A model generated the notes under the pieces. The model ran no database searches. It saw only the letters and a program-made list of their open reading frames with translations, and was not told where the DNA came from. A stretch of 21,152 nucleotides of DNA, from positions 1 to 21,152 of the forward strand of contig CALABZ010000009.1 in NCBI GenBank assembly GCA_937888615.1, in the 5' to 3' direction. Numbering within the stretch: the stretch's first letter is position 1; each line of letters starts with the position of its first letter. This document shows, in pieces, positions 1 through 6,122 of this stretch. The position numbers and the translations under genes are program-made. The stretch is from an uncultured Lentisphaeria bacterium (GTDB lineage: Bacteria; Verrucomicrobiota; Lentisphaeria; Victivallales; Victivallaceae).

Positions 1-130
1 GCGGTTTCATTTTCTGTACGACCGGGTAAATCTGGATATAACTGCGTTCCTGATCAATTTCGCGGATAGGAAAAATAAGCGGCAAATTCTCTGAACGGAG
101 ATTGGTCTTGTCGCACAAAATTCCATTCAG
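1..130 (-). other. Open reading frame running off the left edge, unrecognised
   Basis: An open minus-strand frame begins after a TAA at 131-133 and runs off the window. Its translation contains LPLIFPIREIDQERSYIQIY and looks protein-like, with mixed hydrophobic and charged residues. There is no ATG; only CTG or TTG could start it, and no ribosome binding site is visible. A second frame over 54-190 (containing FEWAEMWLTEWNF) is also open and ends in TGA at 54-56, so the true frame is uncertain. I do not recognise a family. It may be a degraded 5' end of a gene lying mostly outside the window, next to the IS91-type remnant. Confidence 0.25.
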
Positions 131-173
131 TTAACCACATTTCGGCCCATTCGAAACGCTTGATTAAGAAATA

Positions 174-199
174 GCCCTTGAAAAAACGTTATCAAGGGC
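174..199. repeat. 8-bp inverted repeat at the end of the IS91-type fragment
   Basis: GCCCTTGA at 174-181 pairs perfectly with TCAAGGGC at 192-199 across a 10-base loop. The transposase remnant's TGA stop lies in one arm. No T-run follows on either strand, so a rho-independent terminator is unlikely. IS91-family elements carry hairpins near their termini, so this may be the trace of an element end. That reading is inference. Confidence 0.4.
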
Positions 200-582
200 C
201 AAAATTACGGAAAAAGACAAAATTATCGACTGGTCCGGCTTGAAATGCCTCGTCGAACCGCGCGGGCATGAGCGGCGGGGCGCGAACGGACAGCCCCACA
301 GGCGAGAATGCCCCAGATCGCTTCCGGGGGATGAATCGCGCAAAGAATGCGCATTCGGCCATGACAGCGGAGGCATTCCAGCACATCGACGGCGAAAACC
401 CGTTTGAGGAGTTCGGCCCAGGAATAGCGGCGTTGGTGGCGGGCGGCTTCGGCCTCCGCGGACAGTTCCGTGGCGGCGGGCGTGGAGTTCAGGTCCGAAA
501 AGGACCATCCGCCGTAAGGCAATTGAGCTCGTTCGACGGCACCCTCGTCCGTTGGACGAGAATTCAATAACCTGCCATCCGG
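192..582 (-). pseudogene. IS91/ISCR-type transposase, C-terminal fragment with frameshift
   Basis: The minus-strand frame from 582 contains RYSWAELLKRVFAVDVLECLRCHGRMRI, here cited as RYSWAELLKRVFAVD followed by CLRCHGRMRI. This is the typical C-terminal part of IS91/ISCR (Y2, rolling-circle) transposases, including a CxxC pair. After ILAC (about position 298) the frame is lost. The expected continuation GLSVRAPPLMPARFDEAFQ is in another frame and ends at the TGA at 192-194. Restoring two bases (CT) after the ILAC codons would rejoin the frames as ILACLGLSVRAPP. The catalytic Y2 domain is absent: a TGA at 583-585 closes the frame upstream and no transposase-like sequence follows. The gene is therefore a truncated, frameshifted remnant. 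Assignment to IS91 is by motif recall. Confidence 0.75.
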
Positions 583-766
583 TCACATCTTGTGAGTCAA
601 AGAATACATGGAGACGGCAAAGCTTGACGTGTCGCAGAAAAACCCAGAATTGCGTGTTATTCCGGTTTGGAATCAATTCGATGTCTGGAGCCTTCGAAAG
701 TGACCCTGCAATAATCAAGGCAAGATGAACAGTCTGAAACGACCGATTGCGAGAGCGATCCAGCAG

Positions 767-982
767 TTATTGCCTGGGCTTGTGCTGCTGTTCGTCCAGG
801 TAAAGGTTGTAGATATAGAGAATTGATTGACCGTACAGACCGGTCGCATCATCCGCCAGGTTTTTGCTGGTGGCGGAAGTATAAAATTTTTCAAGAGCCC
901 TGGACTCGCCGATTTTCTCGTGTTCCGCAATCAATTTCACGATTTGTGGAATGATGGTAGCCCTGATCAGATAGTGATTCAT
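767..982 (-). CDS. Small protein resembling DUF3791, partner of upstream gene
   Basis: This 71-residue protein starts four bases inside the end of the gene at 979-1218 (ATGA overlap), so the two are probably translationally coupled. It is helical and soluble with no signal peptide. The central segment LADDATGLYGQSILYIYNLY resembles the conserved core of DUF3791-type small proteins (around an SGLYxxSxxYI pattern). Those proteins are often encoded next to DUF3990 proteins, which belong to the ADP-ribosyltransferase-like clan. No biochemical role is established for the family; a toxin-antitoxin or effector-partner role is only a guess. The match is from memory and moderate. The gene pair itself is better supported, by overlap and codon-like composition, than the family name. 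Confidence 0.55.
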   Translation of the reverse strand: MNHYLIRATIIPQIVKLIAEHEKIGESRALEKFYTSATSKNLADDATGLYGQSILYIYNLYLDEQQHKPRQ

Positions 983-1218
983 GAAAACTCCTCCACGATC
1001 AAATGGTCGGTGTATTTCAGAAAATCGAAAGAACGGCTGGAACAGAAGGCAATCTGATTGTTGATTTTCTCGAATTTCAGATGTTCCAAGGCATCATCTT
1101 TTCTCATAATCCCTTGCTGAACATAGGAAACCGTCTCTCCGAGTTCTCCGGGCTTCCGCCTCATTGAACGCATAGCCACCAGTTTCAATATATCCGCAAT
1201 CTTGGGTACTACTTTCAT
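979..1218 (-). CDS. Truncated DUF3990-like protein (C-terminal part only)
   Basis: This encodes 79 residues starting at ATG 1216-1218, with only a weak purine stretch upstream. Residues about 29-75 (ETVSYVQQGIMRKDDALEHL, then KINNQIAFCSSRSFDFLKY) resemble the C-terminal end of DUF3990 proteins, which typically read xxxLxxQGxIxxEEAxxxL followed by NQIxFxTxKALxxLKF. Full DUF3990 proteins are about 150 residues, with an N-terminal ADP-ribosyltransferase-like fold. That half is absent here, and no sign of it remains in the 160 bases upstream. The gene overlaps its DUF3791-like partner by four bases, the usual order for this pair. It may be a decaying remnant, or a separate small protein reusing the C-terminal module. 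The family match is from memory. Confidence 0.5.
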   Translation of the reverse strand: MKVVPKIADILKLVAMRSMRRKPGELGETVSYVQQGIMRKDDALEHLKFEKINNQIAFCSSRSFDFLKYTDHLIVEEFS

Positions 1219-1382
1219 GTGAAATCTCGTATTATGATTTTTCTTGACCGTAACACTGTTTCTACATTACTATTAATGTCTTGCAGTAAATATGTCAAGC
1301 AAAAAACGGGGAAGCACTGAAAACAAGAAAAACTCTTATTGTGAGATTTCTCCGACCGATACATTCCGATCGGGCAACACGT

Positions 1383-2306
1383 TCAAGCGACGGGGACTTC
1401 GGTATGGCTTTGGATAAATGATTTCCAGATGGCGGCTGCGTTTTTTTCAGCACATCGCGGCGCATTCCATTTTTCATCTTTTCCTAACCGTTTCAGCTTG
1501 CTTATGCCCAGCGGATGATAGGGGAGGACGTTGATCGCCCGGATATTTTTCAGTTGATTGGCAAGCATCGCAATTGCATAAAGATGGTCTTTGCGGTCAT
1601 TGAGGCCCGGAATGACGGGACATCGTAGAATCGTATCGGCCCCGGCCTCGTCCAGCGCGAAAAGACTTTCATGAATCGGTCCTATGGACGCACCGGTATA
1701 TTTCCGATGCCGGACCGGGTCGGTTTCCTTGATGTCAAATAAAAACAGATCGACATACGGGATCATTTCAAGATAAGATTGAACCGGAGCAAAGCCGCAG
1801 GTTTCCATGGCGGTGTGCAATCCGGCTGTTTTCGCCTGTTTCAGCAGTTCACGCGTGAATGCAAGTTGAAACATCGGTTCACCGCCCGACAGCGTAATGC
1901 CGCCGCCGGAAGTTTTGTAAAACAATTCATCCTGCAACACTTCCGTCAGCACGTTTTCGACGCTGATGTTTCGTCCGATCTGTTCCAGCGCTCCGGTACG
2001 GCATTGTCCGGCGCACCTGCCGCAGCGAAGGCACTTTGAGCGGTCGAAAATGGCATCATGGATCGCTCCGACCGGGCAGGCTTCCGTGCATTTGCCGCAG
2101 TTGATGCATTTCTCCGGCGTGAACGAGATTTCCGGCAATGCCTCCTGGGATTCCGGATTGTGGCACCAGAGACAGCGCAGCGGACAGCCTTTCAGGAATA
2201 CCGTGGTACGGATGCCCGGCCCGTCATGAATCGCGAATTTTTCGATGTCAAAAATGAATCCTGTCTGTTGCCTGCTTTTTTCAAGGTTTTCAGATGGAAT
2301 CAACAT
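1383..2306 (-). CDS. Glycyl-radical enzyme activating protein (radical SAM activase)
   Basis: This 307-residue protein would install the glycyl radical on the GRE encoded just upstream, using S-adenosylmethionine and a reduced 4Fe-4S cluster. The radical-SAM motif CPLRCLWC supplies Cys41, Cys45 and Cys48 (CX3CX2C, the activase form). It follows the family signature FxIHDGPGIRTTVFLKGC (residues 24-41). Two ferredoxin-type clusters are inserted next: Cys67/70/73/77 and Cys92/95/98/102. This is the long activase type that serves dehydratase-like GREs rather than the short PflA type. SGGEP (about residues 140-144) is the SAM-binding GGE motif. The ATG lies inside the last codons of the GRE gene (ACATGTTGA) with no separate Shine-Dalgarno, so translation is probably coupled. 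It is cytoplasmic and oxygen-sensitive. Confidence 0.95.
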   Translation of the reverse strand: MLIPSENLEKSRQQTGFIFDIEKFAIHDGPGIRTTVFLKGCPLRCLWCHNPESQEALPEISFTPEKCINCGKCTEACPVGAIHDAIFDRSKCLRCGRCAGQCRTGALEQIGRNISVENVLTEVLQDELFYKTSGGGITLSGGEPMFQLAFTRELLKQAKTAGLHTAMETCGFAPVQSYLEMIPYVDLFLFDIKETDPVRHRKYTGASIGPIHESLFALDEAGADTILRCPVIPGLNDRKDHLYAIAMLANQLKNIRAINVLPYHPLGISKLKRLGKDEKWNAPRCAEKNAAAIWKSFIQSHTEVPVA

Positions 2307-4549
2307 GTATAAATGGAACGGCTGATAAACTCGTCTTGCATTTCCCGGTTCAGCTTGACGAAGCGGGCGGAATAGCCGTACAGGCGGACAATTAAATCCC
2401 GGTGCCGTTCGGGATGAACTTGCGCATCCAGCAAATCGTCCTTGTTCACGCAGTTCAATTGCAGCATGCCGATACCGGAAGCGGCCAGCACGCGTTCCAG
2501 GCTTTCCAGTGAATTCGAGTCGATGCCGCCGAGGGGCAGGGATATGGTGATTACCGAATTGGCCGGGTATTGCGTCAAGTCAAGCGTGGAGGCGCTGTTG
2601 ATCAGGGACGTAATATCCAAATGCCGGTAGCGCGACGGCGTCAGGCCCTGGGCCAGGAAATCTCCGGCTTTGCGGCCGTCCGGTGTGGCGCGCGTTTTAG
2701 CCGCCCAGTCGATGATATCGCGGTAACTGTAAAGTCCAAGCTGAAACGGTCCGCCGCGTTCGTTGGTTAAATCACGTGTCCGGGCGTAAATTTCATTCAG
2801 GATGCGTTGAGCCAGTGTATTGGATTTCGGGGTATTGTCGCCGAAATGCGATGTACCGAGAACTTCGGCGCGAAGCGCGTCAAACCCATCCCAATCGGCC
2901 CGTACCGCCGTTAACAACTCTTCCAGCGAGCATGTTTTCCGCTCGAAACAAAGTTCCTGAATGGTCAGCAGGGAGTCAACCAGAATCGTGAAATTGGTCA
3001 ACGGCAACCCGTGCGGGTTGTAGCGTCCTCCGCCCGCCGTGTAATCGCGGCGGTCTTCCAGGCATCCGGCCAGACATGCGGAAAACAGCGGGGAGGGGTT
3101 GACCCGCGGCCAGACGCGCCCGCAACTGCCGATGGTGCCGCACATTTGGCGGATTGCCGCGATGATATTGTCCATGACGGTCCGGTAAACGGTTTCAAAA
3201 TCCGGCGCTCCGTCCAGACGGCGGCAGTGAATTCCGGTTTCCGTTTCCAGTTGCGGGTCGGGGTGAATCGACATATCCACCAGTTTCGCGAGATTAAAAT
3301 AGCAGTTTGCCCCGGCGGAATGCTCGCAACCTTCGACAATCACCTCCCAGCAGCCGCCGGCCACATAACAGCGGGCGTCTTCCGGTCGTTTGCCGGCTTT
3401 AATCTGGGCCGGGATGATGCCGTCGTCGTTGAGAAATGAAATGACATTGCGGCCGCTGAGGAAATCCCGGTTAATGGCCGCAAGGTATTCGGCGGGGGAA
3501 TTCTGACTGATTCGGCAATGAATCTTCGGGTAAAGCATTTTCAGTTCATGATGAGCTTTCAGCACCATGAATGTCACTTCATTGCACACTGTCTTGCCGT
3601 TTTCGTCACAGCCGCCGAGGATCAGGGTGCCGCCGAGTTCCTGACGGTTGTAGGAGTCGTCAGCCATTCGCTCCAGGTCAATTTTGCTGTCGATATATAT
3701 CATGAAACGGCAGATCAGGTCGTAGGCTTCGTCATAAGTAATGCGTCCGACGGCCAGGTCGCGCTGGTAAAAGTCACCCAGGAGCCGATCCAGATGCCCA
3801 AGCACATACATGCGAACACCGTCCATCGAGGCCCCGACCTCATGCAAAAACCACAGGGCGCAGAGCGCTTCATAAAATGTTTCCGGCGCTTGCCATGGAA
3901 TCTTTCGGGCGGTGGCCGCCGCCATGGACAGGAACCAGTGTTGCTGTGGGTTGTCGACCTGCCATGTTGTTTTTTTTGCGGCGACGGAGAATTTTTCCGC
4001 AATCTTTTTTACCGCCAGCAAACCGGTAATTGCCGCCTCGACGAATTCGGTTTCCTCGGGGCTGACGCACTGCGGCAGGGCCGCCTGGGCTTTCCGGAAA
4101 ATATGCGAAAGACCGTGGGTGATGATATAGGAAAATGAACAACAATGATGATCAATATCCGGATAAGGGCCATAGGAAAGATGGATGCCATGCCGCCCGG
4201 CGGCCATGTAGCGTTCATATTCGGCGGCATCCGCGTCTTTAAACAGGTGGTGGTTGCGCCGCAACAGCCAGCCGGAGGCGCTCAGGAACGGATATCCGTC
4301 GCTCTCGGCCACATTAACCCCCATTTCGGAATAAAAAGGCGAATTTCGAAAGATCACCGGTTCAAAACGCTCCGCGATAATATCATACATGGCCGCCTTC
4401 AGTCTCAGCGGGCTGTAGTCCGGATGGGCGGCGGCGAATTCATCCATTTCCGCCCATAACCGGCTTTCAAATCCGTTTTTACCCAGGCGGTCGAACGATA
4501 TGGTCCGGTAATAGTCCCGCAATTCCTGCCGTAAAGCGTCAATACTCAT
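2300..4549 (-). CDS. Glycyl radical enzyme of unknown substrate (PFL/dehydratase superfamily)
   Basis: A 749-residue glycyl radical enzyme. The radical Gly is Gly725 in VRLYGYSARF, matching the C-terminal R-x-x-G-Y-[ST]-A signature, although Tyr724 replaces the usual small residue. The active-site loop is GGC400-W-E402. The C-x-E arrangement (thiyl cysteine plus a glutamate base) is that of dehydratases and lyases such as glycerol dehydratase and choline TMA-lyase, not the CC pair of pyruvate formate-lyase. Known members mostly read GCVE, so the tryptophan is unusual and the substrate cannot be assigned. TPDGRKAGDFLAQG (residues 622-635) is another family hallmark. The ATG at 4547-4549 is preferred because GGAAG lies 5-9 bases upstream; a TTG frame extension to 4576 is less likely. 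The gene is followed by its activase and preceded by a clipped dehydrogenase leader. Confidence 0.93.
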   Translation of the reverse strand: MSIDALRQELRDYYRTISFDRLGKNGFESRLWAEMDEFAAAHPDYSPLRLKAAMYDIIAERFEPVIFRNSPFYSEMGVNVAESDGYPFLSASGWLLRRNHHLFKDADAAEYERYMAAGRHGIHLSYGPYPDIDHHCCSFSYIITHGLSHIFRKAQAALPQCVSPEETEFVEAAITGLLAVKKIAEKFSVAAKKTTWQVDNPQQHWFLSMAAATARKIPWQAPETFYEALCALWFLHEVGASMDGVRMYVLGHLDRLLGDFYQRDLAVGRITYDEAYDLICRFMIYIDSKIDLERMADDSYNRQELGGTLILGGCDENGKTVCNEVTFMVLKAHHELKMLYPKIHCRISQNSPAEYLAAINRDFLSGRNVISFLNDDGIIPAQIKAGKRPEDARCYVAGGCWEVIVEGCEHSAGANCYFNLAKLVDMSIHPDPQLETETGIHCRRLDGAPDFETVYRTVMDNIIAAIRQMCGTIGSCGRVWPRVNPSPLFSACLAGCLEDRRDYTAGGGRYNPHGLPLTNFTILVDSLLTIQELCFERKTCSLEELLTAVRADWDGFDALRAEVLGTSHFGDNTPKSNTLAQRILNEIYARTRDLTNERGGPFQLGLYSYRDIIDWAAKTRATPDGRKAGDFLAQGLTPSRYRHLDITSLINSASTLDLTQYPANSVITISLPLGGIDSNSLESLERVLAASGIGMLQLNCVNKDDLLDAQVHPERHRDLIVRLYGYSARFVKLNREMQDEFISRSIYTC

Positions 4550-4658
4550 AATTCTTCCTTTTTTTGAAAGCGCCAATCATGGCTTTTCCTAACCCTCTGC
4601 GCCCGCCTGTAATAACGGCGGTTTTCCCTTTGAAGTCAAAGTAATTTTGTATTTTCAT
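4539..4658 (-). pseudogene. N-terminal remnant of a short-chain dehydrogenase (SDR)
   Basis: A 39-codon frame begins at ATG 4656-4658, with AGGAA upstream at good spacing. Its protein runs MKIQNYFDFKGKTAVITGG followed by RRGLGKAM. This is the start of a classical SDR: beta1 (KTAVITGG) and the NAD(P)-binding TGxxxGxG motif (residues 17-24). After residue 28 the SDR similarity stops. The frame runs through the GRE ribosome binding site and ends at TGA 4539-4541, 11 bases inside the GRE gene. Full SDRs are about 250 residues, so over 200 codons are missing. The simplest reading is an internal deletion that fused the SDR start (with its promoter and ribosome binding site) to the GRE. The short peptide could still act as a translated leader for the GRE. 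Gluconate-5-dehydrogenase-like SDRs start similarly, but the subfamily cannot be fixed. Confidence 0.8.
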
Positions 4659-4677
4659 TTGAATATTCCTGCGAATG

Positions 4678-4706
4678 TTGATATTTTATACACGTATAAT
4701 TATACA
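4678..4706 (+). promoter_or_regulatory. Probable promoter of the AraC-type regulator, with a palindrome shared by the divergent operon
   Basis: TTGATA (4678-4683), a 17-base spacer and TATACA (4701-4706) form a plausible sigma-70-type promoter on the plus strand, about 55 bases before the regulator start. Overlapping it is a perfect 12-bp palindrome, GTATAATTATAC (4694-4705), which contains TATAAT on both strands. It could therefore also act as the -10 element for the minus-strand SDR-remnant/GRE operon. No clear -35 was found for the minus direction. The overlap suggests the two transcription units compete for one site. Confidence 0.45.
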
Positions 4707-4758
4707 GCAAAAATGGAAAAATAGGAATAGCTTTTTTTGACTGCCGGGATACACTTTT

Positions 4759-5565
4759 ATGATCATTGAAACCGTATCGCATTTGAGGAAATATAATTAC
4801 AGCAACGAACTGAAGCTGTACATGGTGAACTTTGAAAAGATCAATTTTCATCAGACATGTGTGTTCCCGTACAACATTCTGGTCGTGGTGAAGGAGGATG
4901 ACAATACGGATGAAAGCTATATTTACAGCAAACAGACCGAGGAATACCATTCGCTTCGGCGCGGGCATTACTATTTTATTCCCACCGGGATAACCGCGGA
5001 ATATTGTTTGCGGCCGAACATCAGGTATTATACGTTTCACCTGGGGCTGGAATTATACCCGGGAATCGACTTGTTTTCCTCGCTTCGGCATATTTCGGCC
5101 GGCAAGGCGGATCAGTGGCTCGGTGCAATTGAGGAAGTATATCACGATAAAGATGAATTTCGGGCTTTATGCCGCCTTCGTCAGGTGCTGCTGGCGTTTT
5201 TTCTGGCGCATTGGCCGGCGGAACGCCATCACGAACAAATTCCCGAGGAGTTCCGTGCGCTCATGCAGTATATCAAAACCCAGTCCGATGCAACGATGAC
5301 GGTGGAAGCCATCGCGGAACGAATGAAGATGACGCCGGAGGCGTTTTCCCGGAAGTTCCATCGCTTGATTGCAATGCCGCCGAAGGCGTTTATTATGCGA
5401 TGCCTGCTGGAAAAAATCACCGCGCAATTGTGCAATTCGGATAAAACAATCCGGCAAATTTCAGTTGAATTGCAATTCAGTTCGGAATTTTATCTTTCCC
5501 GGTTTTTCAAAAAGGCCATGAGAATCTCTCCTCTTGCGTACAAAAGCATGGTGCGGAAAGCATAG
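4759..5565 (+). CDS. AraC-family transcriptional regulator
   Basis: A 268-residue cytoplasmic DNA-binding protein. The C-terminal residues about 179-265 form the double helix-turn-helix of AraC/XylS proteins: first helix pair in VEAIAERMKMTPEAFSRKF, second in IRQISVELQFSSEFYLSRFF, ending with the usual P-L-x-Y motif (SPLAYKSM). The N-terminal ~150 residues should form a cupin-like effector domain; RRGHYYFIPTG (67-77) fits the GxxxxIPxG strand-turn of that fold. The gene is divergent from the GRE operon and shares its roughly 100-bp intergenic region, so it most likely controls that operon in response to the GRE substrate or a precursor. The start has only a weak upstream GGGA. The inducer cannot be read from the sequence. 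Confidence 0.93.
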   Translation: MIIETVSHLRKYNYSNELKLYMVNFEKINFHQTCVFPYNILVVVKEDDNTDESYIYSKQTEEYHSLRRGHYYFIPTGITAEYCLRPNIRYYTFHLGLELYPGIDLFSSLRHISAGKADQWLGAIEEVYHDKDEFRALCRLRQVLLAFFLAHWPAERHHEQIPEEFRALMQYIKTQSDATMTVEAIAERMKMTPEAFSRKFHRLIAMPPKAFIMRCLLEKITAQLCNSDKTIRQISVELQFSSEFYLSRFFKKAMRISPLAYKSMVRKA

Positions 5566-5685
5566 TTTGGGGTTTGCTGAATCGCGAAATATCTCTTGAC
5601 TATCAGCTGTTTAGCTGTACTTTTATGCTTTGCGGGTATATATTTCTTCTGTCGAATGTTGAAAAAAACGTGCAGGAGGAAGAAT

Positions 5686-5923
5686 TCCCGGAAATTGCGT
5701 TGCATTTCGAACGGAGCATTGCTGATCAAGGAAATCCTCGGTCTGAGCGATCGCGGAGTCGTCGAAGCGGTGAGCGAGAATCCGTATTTGGTACTTTCTC
5801 GGGTTCAAAAGTTTCCGGACGAAACCACCGTTCAATGCCTCGTTGATGACGCATTTCCGCAAGCGGCTTTCGGTGAAAGTGGTCAACCGCTTCAACGAGA
5901 AGATCATCGAATTGGCCAGGTAA
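5686..5923 (+). pseudogene. DUF772 (IS5/IS1182-type) transposase fragment with frameshift
   Basis: Two plus-strand frames together encode the N-terminal domain of an IS5/IS1182-like transposase. The first gives GALLIKEILGLSDRGVVEAV and SENPYL. The second, one base out, gives YFLGFKSFRTKPPFNASLMT, then HFRKRLSVKVVNRFNEKIIELAR, ending at TAA 5921-5923. Known relatives read ALxIKxxxGxSDxETVExIxENPYLQYFLG...HFRKRL, so the frames join at about position 5790, where a 2-base loss between TTG and TAC would explain the shift. The DDE catalytic core is missing. The remaining bases to 6122 hold no recognisable gene, only short hairpins (5947-5962 and 6075-6089). This is an inactive remnant. Confidence 0.75.
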
Positions 5924-6122
5924 TTGCACAACACAAAAATTGCTCCGATTGCCATTGCAATCCTCGCTGCGAATCTGATCCGTTGGGAACAGGAGAGCGC
6001 AAAGCTTTTGTCGCTCTGTTTCCAGGGAATATTTTTCGGCAATGACTGCGATGAAAATACTCTTGCTTCTGTGTGACGGCATAACCGTCTCTGGTTCAGC
6101 ATCCCCTGAATATTTTTGGAAA

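Noticed and set aside
164..718. 184-codon minus-strand frame over the IS91-type remnant
   Set aside because: Its middle is out of frame with the recognisable transposase sequence, and it begins at TTG without a ribosome binding site.
1240..1382. Terminator after the activase gene
   Set aside because: An imperfect stem near 1353-1374 and a later T-run at 1330-1335 do not join into a convincing hairpin plus U-tract.
3518..4138. 206-codon plus-strand open frame inside the GRE region
   Set aside because: Antisense to conserved GRE sequence; composition fits a shadow frame.
2300..4549. Naming the GRE as pyruvate formate-lyase
   Set aside because: The active site is C-x-E, not the adjacent cysteine pair of pyruvate formate-lyase, and the activase is the two-ferredoxin type.
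4550..4576. Upstream TTG start for the GRE at 4576
   Set aside because: The ATG at 4549 has a proper GGAAG at good spacing; the extension simply translates that ribosome binding site region.
6075..6089. GACGG-CATAA-CCGTC hairpin as terminator for the GH109-like gene
   Set aside because: The stem is only 5 bp and no T-run follows on the minus strand.
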